64,000 nucleotides of DNA from Ruminococcus sp. (lineage in GTDB: Bacteria > Bacillota > Clostridia > Oscillospirales > Acutalibacteraceae). The stretch lies in NCBI GenBank assembly GCA_017457155.1, contig JAFTHZ010000020.1:1-64000 (forward strand), read 5' to 3'. A program made the translations under genes and the position numbers. Below, one piece after another: positions 16,965 to 24,381 of the stretch (the first letter of the stretch is position 1; each line of letters opens with the position of its first letter). The notes beneath the pieces are model-generated. The model had not been told where the DNA came from. It searched no databases and worked only from the letters and a program-made list of their open reading frames with translations.

Positions 16965-17996
16965 TTATTTATATTTAATTTTCAGGTCTGAATAACCTTC
17001 GGATAAAGAGAAGCTGTCCCTAAGCTCTTTTGATACAACAACTGTGCTGTCATTCCTGAGTATGATGTAATCAAATTCAGGATGCTTTTTCTGTAGTGTT
17101 TCTGCATAGTTACTGCCCCCTATAAAGATGGCAGTGGATAGGGCATCACACATTGCACCGTCTTTTCCGATAATCGTTACAGACTTAGCATCGCTGGTTG
17201 CAGGATGTCCTGTTGCAGGATCGATGATATGATGATATGTCTTTCCGTTTTCTGTGAAGTTACGCTGATATGCTCCTGAGGTGATTACAGACAGATCATC
17301 TGTGTTGATAGTTGCAAAGTAATCGTTACTCTCGGGGGCTTTGATACCGACAGAGAAGCTCTCACCCGATGATTTATGTCCTACTGTACGGACGTTTCCG
17401 CCCAGTGAGATGATTCCGTAATCTATGCCACAGGCTTCCATAGCCTGGGCGGCTTTGTCTGCGATGTATCCTTTGGCGATACCGCCCAGATCTATCTGAG
17501 AAGAGTTTGTTACTGAGATGGTATTATCCTTTTTCAGCTGTATGTTCTTATAATTGACACTTGTCAGCGCTTCGTCCAGGTCTTTCTCATTTGGTACAGA
17601 GTGATTGCCGGTTGTGAATCCCCATAGCTTCAGTACATTGTAAATGGTAGGGTCAAATCTTCCCTCTGTGAGCTTTGCGCAAAGAACGGCTTTCTTTATC
17701 AGTTCATATGTATCTTCAGATACAGCTGTGGCCTCTCCGTTGGCCAGGTTGAGTTTGCTGATGTCACTTTCTTCATTTGTGACAGAGAAAAGCTTTTCTA
17801 ATCTGTAAATCTCTTTTTTTGCTGCATCCAAGGCGGTGGTACAGTTGTTTCCGTATGCCGAGAGAGTGATGACTGTGTCCATAGCAAAAATCTCTGCTGA
17901 AGCTGATTCTAGATTCTTAGAGCAACCTGTGAACAGCGAAATAACAAGTATTAGTATTATTGATAATATTCTCTTTGAGAAATTAGATTTGTTCAT
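16965..17996 (-). CDS. apbE: FAD:protein FMN transferase (ApbE), lipoprotein
   Basis: 343 aa from ATG 17996. Earlier in-frame codons lack a ribosome site and a signal peptide. Lipobox ISLFTGC. ApbE uses FAD to attach FMN covalently to Thr/Ser of electron-transfer proteins outside the cytoplasm. Diagnostic features: FAMDTVITL, EGRFDPTIYNV, DLGGIAKGYIADKA, and HHIIDPATGHP with the metal/FAD-site residues. Alone between terminators. Its targets (for example RNF subunits or flavinylated reductases) are not in this window, though the NusG-II/Gx pair at 7.4 kb belongs to the same functional class. Confidence 0.92.
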   Translation of the reverse strand: MNKSNFSKRILSIILILVISLFTGCSKNLESASAEIFAMDTVITLSAYGNNCTTALDAAKKEIYRLEKLFSVTNEESDISKLNLANGEATAVSEDTYELIKKAVLCAKLTEGRFDPTIYNVLKLWGFTTGNHSVPNEKDLDEALTSVNYKNIQLKKDNTISVTNSSQIDLGGIAKGYIADKAAQAMEACGIDYGIISLGGNVRTVGHKSSGESFSVGIKAPESNDYFATINTDDLSVITSGAYQRNFTENGKTYHHIIDPATGHPATSDAKSVTIIGKDGAMCDALSTAIFIGGSNYAETLQKKHPEFDYIILRNDSTVVVSKELRDSFSLSEGYSDLKIKYK

Positions 17997-18109
17997 AATC
18001 TGTCCTCTGATGTTATTATTTATCCTAAGGATACCACAGCTGAGTGGTAATTTCAATACAAGTGTTGCAGACCATTTTTTTGGATTAAGCAAAATATAAT
18101 AAAATAGTA

Positions 18110-18138
18110 TTGACAAGTATACTTGGCAGGTGTATTAT
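18110..18138 (+). promoter_or_regulatory. Promoter with embedded palindromic operator for the DUF6442/XRE pair
   Basis: TTGACA (18110-18115), 17-nt spacer, TATTAT (18133-18138). The spacer contains the palindrome AAGTATACTT (18115-18124), and ACTTGGCA occurs at 18121 and again near 18154. Placement suits autorepression by the XRE protein encoded downstream. Confidence 0.65.
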
Positions 18139-18174
18139 ATATCTGCAAAGAAAACTTGGCAAAGGAGAATGATT

Positions 18175-18504
18175 ATGAATAAAGATGAAATCCTCAGAAG
18201 AAGTCAGCAGGAGAACAAGGGCAAGCTCGATGAGCGGGAGAGGGATGTGTTTGGAAAAGCCTCCCGAGTTGGAATGCTTGTTGGTGCGTTGCTTTGTGTT
18301 GCGCTGGTTCTTGTCAGCGAGTTTCTGCTCGATGTTCCTGAGCTGGGACTTGCAGGATGGATGGTGTATTTTGCAATGCAGGGAAGCAGCAATATTGTAC
18401 TTTTTCTGAATCTGAAGAACCGTTCCAAGCTTATCTATGGAATAGTTGAAATTATCTTTTCTGTAGCTTTTGCGGTTGCTGTTATTATGAAGGCAGGGGC
18501 ATAA
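18175..18504 (+). CDS. DUF6442-like small membrane protein
   Basis: 109 aa. Of two ATGs (18169, 18175), the second lies 7 nt after AAGGAG and is chosen. A charged N-terminus (ILRRSQQENKGKLDERERD) is followed by three hydrophobic segments (about 31-50, 58-75, 84-106). Arrangement and length match membrane proteins paired with XRE regulators and labelled DUF6442. Function unknown. The regulator starts 1 nt after this stop, so the two are cotranscribed. Confidence 0.7.
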   Translation: MNKDEILRRSQQENKGKLDERERDVFGKASRVGMLVGALLCVALVLVSEFLLDVPELGLAGWMVYFAMQGSSNIVLFLNLKNRSKLIYGIVEIIFSVAFAVAVIMKAGA

Positions 18505-18505
18505 T

Positions 18506-18712
18506 ATGGACGATAAGCTACTGCTGAGAAACAACCTGAAAGAAGCGAGAACCGAAAGGGGACTCTCCCAACAGCAACTGGCGGATATGGTTGGTGTCTC
18601 CCGAAACACCATCAGTTCCATTGAGACAGGACAGTTTAATCCAACTGCTAAACTTGCCCTTGTGCTGTGTATAGCTCTGGATAAAAAGTTCGAAGATCTG
18701 TTTTATTTTTAA
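18506..18712 (+). CDS. XRE-family helix-turn-helix regulator
   Basis: 68 aa, essentially one HTH_3 domain: RTERGLSQQQLADMVGVSRN followed by TISSIETGQFNPTAKLAL. No effector domain, as in Cro/YozG-type mini-regulators. It probably represses its own promoter at 18110, where a palindrome lies between -35 and -10. Confidence 0.9.
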   Translation: MDDKLLLRNNLKEARTERGLSQQQLADMVGVSRNTISSIETGQFNPTAKLALVLCIALDKKFEDLFYF

Positions 18713-18799
18713 TTCTTTCGCTTCGGATTTTTCACATTTCGTATTTTTATCTTGTGTTTATTTTTGCTGTCAGATATTAAGTAACTATGAACAGTATAT

Positions 18800-18829
18800 G
18801 GACTGCTATTCATACAAATAGTCCGTTTT
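18800..18829 (+). terminator. Terminator after the XRE gene
   Basis: GGACT (18800-18804)/AGTCC (18820-18824), inner ATT/AAT, then GTTTTT. Confidence 0.65.
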
Positions 18830-18881
18830 TGCTTTAGTGTGTTTATTTGTGGTGCATAATAGGCCTCTTGCTCAATAGGTG

Positions 18882-18910
18882 TTGACTTTACGGATCAAAT
18901 TGATTAGAGT
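18882..18910 (+). promoter_or_regulatory. Promoter of the 18,944 dockerin-LRR gene
   Basis: TTGACT (18882-18887), 17-nt spacer, TAGAGT (18905-18910). Confidence 0.6.
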
Positions 18911-18943
18911 AAGCGTGCTTCAAATAAAGAGGAGGTAATTAAT

Positions 18944-21283
18944 ATGAAAAAAACATGTAGTAAAATTCTTGCTTGTGTGCTCAGCCTTCTTATGATTCTG
19001 AGCTGTGTCCCTCTGATGAACGCGGCTGCTGCAGAGTCCGAGGAGTCGGATTTTGAGTACGTAATACTGAAGGGAAACGCAGTGGTGTTAAACTACACAG
19101 GAACTGCTGACGAGGTAGTTATTCCCGATACTCTCGGTGGCTGTCCTGTTGCTGCAGTTTATGCCTATGCTGTTTCTTCCAACGAAGGTATCAGAAGCGT
19201 GTATATTCCTGCAGGGGTAACCCATATTCTCCCCGGCGCGTTCACAGGTAACTTCAATATGGAGTCTGTGACTGTAGCTGATGATAATCCCAACTATTGT
19301 TCTGTTGACGGAGCATTATTTACAAAAGATATGACCGAGATTATGGCATATCCCATCGGATGTACTGCGGATGAATATACTATTCCCGAGGGTGTAGTCA
19401 GCATTGGTACAGGAGCCTTTGCTTCCTGCATTAATCTCCAAAAAATTAATTTCCCTTCAACTCTTACTTACATAGGGGACAGCGCCTTTGAATATCTTGG
19501 CACAATCACTTCTATGACAATTCCCGAGGGCGTAGTCAGTATCGGCAGAAACTCCTTCTGCACAACCCTGAAGATGGAAAGCATAACCCTGCCCGAGAGT
19601 CTTGAGACCATTGGGGTCAGTGCTTTTGAGGGAAGTGTCAGACTTAAGGATATCAACATTCCTTCGAAGATAAAAAGAATCGAAAACAGTACATTTGACA
19701 GTTGTGGCAGTCTTGAGAGTATTTATCTTCCTGATGGAATAGAGTATATCGGCGAATATGCATTTGCAAATAATAATTCCTTCAGAAGTATCAATTTCCC
19801 GGATTCGCTAAAAACAATTGACCATTTTGCATTTTCCTATGACAGACATCTTGAGAGCGTCGTACTCAACGAAGGCTTGGAGTCAATCGGTGAATATGCA
19901 TTCTACTCATGTCAGGGTATGACAGAGTGTGTCATTCCCGATACAGTTGTTTCTATCGGAAACAGCGCCTTCACGGATTGCTCATCTATGAAGAGTGTGG
20001 ATGTTCCCGCAAGTGTCGAGAACCTCGGGAACTTCTTCTTTGCAGGAAGCAAAAGCCTTACGGAAATTAAAGTAGATGAGAATAATAAGAATTATGTTGA
20101 CGTGGATGGTGTTCTGTATAACAAGGATGTAACAAAGCTTCTTGTTTATCCTGCAGGAAGAGAAGAGACCATGTTCGCTATCCCTGATACTGTCAAAGAG
20201 ATTGATGTGAGAGCATTCTCATACGCATCCGCTCTCACTGATATTGAAATACCCGAGAGTGTTGAGGTTATCAGCGACGGAGCTTTCCTTTACTGCACAT
20301 CTCTCAGAAGTATTACTTTCCCCGAAAAGGTTACCTCGATCTACGGCAACACCCTGATGGGTTGTATGGCTCTGGAGACAATCAATGTTCACGATCATAT
20401 TGAGCTTATTGACTCTGCTGCATTGATGAGCACGGCTTTCTATAACAATGAGGAAAACTGGGAGGATGGAAATCTCTATCTTGATAAATATCTCATCAGT
20501 GTTAGTCCTGAGCACAGCGGAACATTCACTGTCAAAGATGGCACAACTCTCATCGCAGGTTATGCATTTGACAGCTGCAGAAATCTTGAGGAAATTCAGC
20601 TTCCTGATACACTTAAGTATATATGTAAAGGCGCTTTTTTTGGCTGCAGCTCCATGGACGAGATTACGATTCCCGATAGTGTAGAGAGACTGGATAACCT
20701 TGCATTCCTTATGTGTTCATCTCTTGAGAAAGTCACATTATCCGAGAATATTGATACCATAACAATGATGACATTCTCCAGAACAGGACTCAAGGAGTTT
20801 ACCGTTCCATCTACCGTAAAGACCATTGAGGCCTCTGCGTTTGGTTTTTGTGCTGAGCTTGAGAGTGTTGTTATCAGCGAGGGCGTAACAACTCTGTGTG
20901 ACGGCATATTTGAGAGCTGCCCTAAACTGAGAAGTGTCACAATCCCTGCAAGCGTAAATGACATCGACAGCATTGCTTTTCTTGATACTCCCGAGGATAT
21001 GGTGCTGTATGTGACAGAGGGATCCTATGCAGAACAGTTTGCAAAGGATTTTGACTACAACTATGTTTCCGTATCAGCGGGGGAGACAACACCCGATGAG
21101 GCAGGAGATGTGGATCGTAACGGAGAGGTAAATGTCCAGGATGCAACTGCTATCCAGAAGCATGTGGCAATGCTCACAATTCTCGATGATGAGTCTGTTC
21201 TTTATGCTGATTATGACAAGGATACCCGTGTCACCGTAAAGGACGCAACTGCCATTCAGAAGTTTGTGGCAGGTCTTGTATGA
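18944..21283 (+). CDS. Large secreted BspA-type LRR protein with type I dockerin
   Basis: 779 aa, ribosome site AGGAGGTAATT. Signal peptide (ILACVLSLLMILSCVPLM, cut near NAAAAES). After a short N-terminal region shared with the 5,733 gene (FEYVILKGNAVVLNYTG compare LEYVIIADEVFIIDYKG), about 20 LRR_5/BspA repeats run to about residue 700. A dockerin with two Ca-loop repeats (DVDRNGEVNVQDATAIQKHV; DYDKDTRVTVKDATAIQKFV) closes the protein. Probable cohesin-bound surface or cellulosome component with an adhesive role; no catalytic domain seen. Confidence 0.92.
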   Translation: MKKTCSKILACVLSLLMILSCVPLMNAAAAESEESDFEYVILKGNAVVLNYTGTADEVVIPDTLGGCPVAAVYAYAVSSNEGIRSVYIPAGVTHILPGAFTGNFNMESVTVADDNPNYCSVDGALFTKDMTEIMAYPIGCTADEYTIPEGVVSIGTGAFASCINLQKINFPSTLTYIGDSAFEYLGTITSMTIPEGVVSIGRNSFCTTLKMESITLPESLETIGVSAFEGSVRLKDINIPSKIKRIENSTFDSCGSLESIYLPDGIEYIGEYAFANNNSFRSINFPDSLKTIDHFAFSYDRHLESVVLNEGLESIGEYAFYSCQGMTECVIPDTVVSIGNSAFTDCSSMKSVDVPASVENLGNFFFAGSKSLTEIKVDENNKNYVDVDGVLYNKDVTKLLVYPAGREETMFAIPDTVKEIDVRAFSYASALTDIEIPESVEVISDGAFLYCTSLRSITFPEKVTSIYGNTLMGCMALETINVHDHIELIDSAALMSTAFYNNEENWEDGNLYLDKYLISVSPEHSGTFTVKDGTTLIAGYAFDSCRNLEEIQLPDTLKYICKGAFFGCSSMDEITIPDSVERLDNLAFLMCSSLEKVTLSENIDTITMMTFSRTGLKEFTVPSTVKTIEASAFGFCAELESVVISEGVTTLCDGIFESCPKLRSVTIPASVNDIDSIAFLDTPEDMVLYVTEGSYAEQFAKDFDYNYVSVSAGETTPDEAGDVDRNGEVNVQDATAIQKHVAMLTILDDESVLYADYDKDTRVTVKDATAIQKFVAGLV

Positions 21284-21327
21284 TAGGATAATACTCACCA
21301 CAGAAATATATTTTCAGTATATAAAAC

Positions 21328-21368
21328 AAACACCGCAGTTTCAGAAATGTTCTGAGATTGCGGTGTTT
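21328..21368 (+). terminator. Terminator of the dockerin-LRR gene
   Basis: AAACACCGCA paired with TGCGGTGTTT followed by more T, with an inner imperfect stem. Confidence 0.85.
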
Positions 21369-21403
21369 TTTTGTAAAAAAAAGAGAGCCTAAACTCTCGG
21401 TTT

Positions 21404-22090
21404 TTACATATGTAACATGTTAATCAGAATAATCCAGGAAAGACCATAATATGTAATTACAGCCACAAGATCGTTTATTGTTGTGATGAGCGGACCTGAA
21501 GCTACAGCAGGATCGATGCCAACCCGCTGGAATATCAGGGGGATAACAGTTCCTGACAATGCAGAGGCCACCATAGCAACCACCATTGCGATTCCCAGAC
21601 AGCCTGAAATGCTGAAAGCAGAGAAGGGATCGTTACCTGTAAGGCAAAGATAACCCCCGATGGCCACAAAGGATAGTACCCCAAGTATAGCCCCGTTGAT
21701 AAGCCCTATGCGGCATTCCTTGCAGATAAGTGAAAACTTCTTCTGTGCTGAAATATTGTTATCCATAAGTACCCTGATGGCAACTGCCAGTGATTGGGTT
21801 CCAACATTTCCTGCCATATCAAGTATAAGTGACTGAAAACACATAATAACAGGAAGATGTGCGACTATTGATTCAAACAGTCCCACAGTAGCCGAAACCC
21901 CTGTGCCTAATAAAAGCAAAACTGCAAGCCATGGGAGTCTCTTGCTGATGCTCTTTTTCATGGGTTCACACAGATCTGAGTTGGTCTCGTTGGTCATAAC
22001 CTCAGGGGAGGAAGAGAGGGAGGAGCTGTGTGCGAATTTTTCGGATGTAGCTACAGCAAAAATGCTGTGTCTTTTCAAAGTCTTGTTCAT
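21404..22090 (-). CDS. MgtE-type divalent cation (Mg2+) transporter, membrane domain only
   Basis: 228 aa, ribosome site AAGGAGG. After about 50 polar residues comes the MgtE membrane domain with five hydrophobic segments and its key patterns LDMAGNVGTQSLAV and GIDPAVASGPLITTIND followed by LVAVITYYG, whose Asp lines the Mg2+ pore in MgtE. Ordinary MgtE (about 450 aa) has a cytosolic N domain and CBS pair that gate the channel; both are absent here, so regulation may depend on the long leader upstream. The gene probably works as a dimer. Confidence 0.88.
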   Translation of the reverse strand: MNKTLKRHSIFAVATSEKFAHSSSLSSSPEVMTNETNSDLCEPMKKSISKRLPWLAVLLLLGTGVSATVGLFESIVAHLPVIMCFQSLILDMAGNVGTQSLAVAIRVLMDNNISAQKKFSLICKECRIGLINGAILGVLSFVAIGGYLCLTGNDPFSAFSISGCLGIAMVVAMVASALSGTVIPLIFQRVGIDPAVASGPLITTINDLVAVITYYGLSWIILINMLHM

Positions 22091-22379
22091 AGTGAGTGCC
22101 TCCTTTACACAAATTCAGTAAAGGCGGTGAGAGCATTCTGCTAACTAAAAATGGGCATAAAAATACCACTGTCGACAGAATAACAGTTTTCTTCTACACC
22201 GCCTCAAAAAGCTTGTGTAGCGTCGTTATTCACAGACAATGGCTCTCTATACTATGGAATAAGCAGAGTTAAACCGCAGACGCAGTAAATCTGTCTGCAA
22301 AATCAGAGTATAAGAAAACCTTTGTCTTACTTCGACTACTACTGCCGTCCATGGTTTCACCTCGCAATCATAAATTTCT
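22091..22379 (-). promoter_or_regulatory. Long structured 5' leader of the MgtE gene
   Basis: About 290 nt from the predicted start (near 22379) to the coding region, carrying a 27-codon uORF and several inverted repeats. CTACAC/GTGTAG encloses GAGGCGG. GGCGGTG can instead pair with CACCGCC further on. CTTTAC/GTAAAG lies next to the ribosome site. I could not match it to the M-box consensus. Looks like a uORF-coupled or ion-sensing attenuator. Confidence 0.55.
22269..22352 (-). CDS. Leader peptide (uORF, 27 aa) upstream of the MgtE gene
   Basis: ATG at 22352 after GAGGTGA, ending TAA at 22269. The peptide starts MDGSSSRSKTKVFLYSDF and ends FTASAV. Excellent ribosome site and position just after the promoter suggest it is translated. 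Its last codons overlap the first hairpin region, as in translation-coupled leaders. Confidence 0.55.
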   Translation of the reverse strand: MDGSSSRSKTKVFLYSDFADRFTASAV

Positions 22380-22385
22380 GCATGA

Positions 22386-22413
22386 ATTCTAGCACAGTGC
22401 CGGCCGGAAAACA
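22386..22413 (-). promoter_or_regulatory. Promoter of the MgtE leader
   Basis: Minus strand TTGTTT (22413-22408), 16-17-nt spacer, extended -10 TGCTAGAAT (hexamer 22391-22386). Confidence 0.65.
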
Positions 22414-22604
22414 ACCCCTTTGGCGATATTCTCGCAAAAGGCTCAAAAAAATAAGTATATATTACGTTTTTTCAGCAATCTTATCCGTAACAATTTGTGG
22501 AGAGTAACAAGATAGCAGTACTTACTGTTGAAACTGTTTATTTGCCTGTGGTTGCAGGCACTTAAGATCCTTACACTGCCTGTTCAAGAACAATCGCACT
22601 TACA

Positions 22605-22641
22605 AATAAATATCCCCCCGTTTTACGGGGGGATATTTATT
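22605..22641. terminator. 16-bp perfect palindromic hairpin, probable bidirectional terminator
   Basis: AATAAATATCCCCCCG (22605-22620) pairs with 22626-22641 around a 5-nt loop. Very strong G-C core. No gene on either side needs it except the tRNA, which already has its own terminator. Confidence 0.55.
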
Positions 22642-22712
22642 CGGCTTCGGTGTATCACCTACGCTTCGGCACAGTCGCCTCAAGTCCCGTCACGCTCATA
22701 AGGCATAGAAAA

Positions 22713-22736
22713 AAGGGATACCATTTGGTATCCCTT
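22713..22736 (-). terminator. Terminator of tRNA-Leu(GAG)
   Basis: AAGGGATACC (22713-22722)/GGTATCCCTT (22727-22736), followed on the minus strand by TTTTTTC. Confidence 0.85.
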
Positions 22737-22743
22737 ATTCCTA

Positions 22744-22828
22744 TGGTGCGAGTGACGGGACTTGAACCCGTACGCGTCTCCACACACGCCCCTCAAACGT
22801 GCCTGTCTGCCTATTCCAGCACACTCGC
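22744..22828 (-). tRNA. tRNA-Leu, anticodon GAG
   Basis: Minus strand. Acceptor GCGAGTG/CACTCGC, D-arm GGAATAGGCAGAC, anticodon stem CACGT/GCGTG (one G-U) around TTGAGGG, class II variable arm, T-arm GGGTTCAAGTCCC and encoded CCA (22744-22746). Own promoter and terminator. Confidence 0.95.
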
Positions 22829-22858
22829 ATTTTCAACACTTTTTTCACGTGCTTGAGT

Positions 22859-22887
22859 ATTATAACATCATAAAATTCATATGTCAA
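22859..22887 (-). promoter_or_regulatory. Promoter of tRNA-Leu(GAG)
   Basis: Minus strand TTGACA (22887-22882), 17-nt spacer, TATAAT (22864-22859), both consensus. Confidence 0.88.
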
Positions 22888-23089
22888 GATTAATTTTGAA
22901 ATTTATTAAAAATTTCTTTCATAGTATATGAGGAAGGTGCTAAATACCGAGTGTAAGTGTGTTTTGGTATTTAGATCTGACATATCAAAAACATAATGAC
23001 CATCGCATAATTATCCTTCATATATTCATTGATTAACTATAACGATGGGCGTTATCAGTAATATTGATGGTTTTTTATTCAAAAAATTA
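22888..23089. other. AT-rich spacer with inverted repeats, no gene seen
   Basis: CTAAATACC (22940-22948)/GGTATTTAG (22966-22974) forms a hairpin. CCATCG and CGATGG bracket about 38 nt, and a later GATGGTTTTTT could compete for the same partner. No ORF with a ribosome site. May hold regulatory structure linked to the aromatic operon promoter. Confidence 0.4.
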
Positions 23090-23118
23090 TTGACATCAAT
23101 AATTTAGTGTGATAAAAT
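23090..23118 (+). promoter_or_regulatory. Promoter of the aromatic amino acid operon
   Basis: TTGACA (23090-23095), 17-nt spacer, TAAAAT (23113-23118). Confidence 0.8.
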
Positions 23119-23148
23119 ATTAACAAATTTTTCAGGAGATCAAAAGTT

Positions 23149-23208
23149 ATGAACAAGAATACTTTCGCAGCATATTACTTTTACTTTTACTTTTTTAGCC
23201 AGGACTAA
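23149..23208 (+). CDS. Phe/Tyr-rich leader peptide (attenuator), 19 aa
   Basis: MNKNTFAAYYFYFYFFSQD: eight consecutive Tyr/Phe codons (4 Tyr, 4 Phe) after a CAGGAG ribosome site. Ribosome stalling there when charged tRNA-Tyr or tRNA-Phe is short would free bases 23218-23232 to form an antiterminator. The layout is that of classical leader-peptide attenuators. Confidence 0.88.
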   Translation: MNKNTFAAYYFYFYFFSQD

Positions 23209-23217
23209 AATAGTAGA

Positions 23218-23301
23218 AGTGATTTGAGCTGCAATTTTTTTGGGATTAATTTTTTGGATAACAACTTTTCCGTCGCAGTGAATAATCACTGCGACGTTTT
23301 T
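23218..23301 (+). terminator. Phe/Tyr attenuator: antiterminator and terminator
   Basis: Terminator stem CGTCGCAGTGA (23271-23281)/TCACTGCGACG (23286-23296) followed by TTTTTG. Competing pairing: AGTGATT (23218-23224) with AATCACT (23284-23290), and CTGC (23229-23232) with GCAG (23275-23278). The two folds exclude each other. Confidence 0.88.
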
Positions 23302-23337
23302 GTTTTTCTGTTGATTTTCGATTTCGGAGGTTTTATT

Positions 23338-24342
23338 ATGATCGCAGTATTAAAGTCAGGAGTGCCTCAGGCACAGCAGGAGAATCTTATTAATTGGCTT
23401 GAGGGTATGGACATCAGAGTTCATATCTCAGAGGGTGATTTCCACACAGTTCTGGGTCTTATAGGCGACACAAGCAAGGTTGATATTGACTTGCTTGAGG
23501 GTCTTGAAATTGTTGAGAGTGTTCGTCGTATCAGCGAGCCATACAAAAAAGCCAACCGTAAATTTTTCCCTGATGACAGCGTTATTGATGTATCAGGAGT
23601 TAAAATCGGCAAGGGCAATTTTGTGAAGATTGCAGGTCCCTGCTCTGTTGAGAGCGAAGAGCAGATTATCCTTGTTGCTCAGCAGGTCAAAGCAGCCGGT
23701 GCCAATATTCTCCGCGGCGGAGCTTTCAAACCCCGTACATCACCCTATGATTTCCAGGGACTTAAGGCTGACGGCATTGAACTGCTTCTGAAGGCAAAAA
23801 AGGCAACAGGTCTTCCTATCGTCAGCGAGATCATGAATGCTAACCATCTTCCTCTTTTTGAAGAGGTTGATATGATTCAGGTTGGTGCACGTAATATGCA
23901 GAACTTTGAATTGCTTAAGGAGCTCGGCAAAACTCAGAAGCCTATTCTCCTCAAGCGTGGACTTGCAAACACTCTGAAGGAACTTCTTATGTCTGCTGAG
24001 TATATTATGGCTGGTGGAAACGAGAATGTTATTCTCTGTGAGCGCGGTATCCGCACATTTGAAACCTACACCAGAAATACTCTGGATGTTGCAGCTGTTC
24101 CTTCTCTCAAGGAAATGTCTCATCTTCCTGTTATTATCGACCCCTCTCACGCATGCGGTCATTCCCGTATGGTTCCTTCTCTGGCATATGCAGCAACAGC
24201 CTGCGGATGCGATGGACTAATTATTGAGGTTCATAACGATCCGAAAAATGCCATGTGCGATGGTGCTCAGTCCCTGACATTTGAGCAGTTTGAGAAGGTC
24301 TCCAAGAAGGTAGACCAGATCCGCAAGGTCGTTACAGAGTAA
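23338..24342 (+). CDS. aroF: 3-deoxy-7-phosphoheptulonate (DAHP) synthase
   Basis: 334 aa from ATG 23338 after GGAGG. The open frame back to 23224 crosses the attenuator and is rejected. Condenses PEP and erythrose-4-phosphate, the first shikimate step. Residues 1-70 form the ferredoxin-like regulatory domain of the AroA-beta type. The catalytic barrel carries GPCSVES (Cys about 102, metal ligand), LRGGAFKPRTSPYDFQG, KRGL and IDPSHACGHS. The ferredoxin-like domain often mediates Tyr inhibition. First gene behind the Phe/Tyr attenuator. Confidence 0.95.
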   Translation: MIAVLKSGVPQAQQENLINWLEGMDIRVHISEGDFHTVLGLIGDTSKVDIDLLEGLEIVESVRRISEPYKKANRKFFPDDSVIDVSGVKIGKGNFVKIAGPCSVESEEQIILVAQQVKAAGANILRGGAFKPRTSPYDFQGLKADGIELLLKAKKATGLPIVSEIMNANHLPLFEEVDMIQVGARNMQNFELLKELGKTQKPILLKRGLANTLKELLMSAEYIMAGGNENVILCERGIRTFETYTRNTLDVAAVPSLKEMSHLPVIIDPSHACGHSRMVPSLAYAATACGCDGLIIEVHNDPKNAMCDGAQSLTFEQFEKVSKKVDQIRKVVTE

Positions 24343-24381
24343 GTTTTTTATTCTTCCTGTTTGTTTAAGGAGTGACTTGAT

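Noticed and set aside
22091-22379. M-box (ykoK) magnesium riboswitch upstream of the MgtE gene
   Set aside because: The conserved M-box blocks could not be found by eye on the coding strand. A covariance search would settle it.
23224-23337. Extended N-terminus of DAHP synthase
   Set aside because: This frame runs through the attenuator terminator; ATG 23338 has the GGAGG site and the normal family start.
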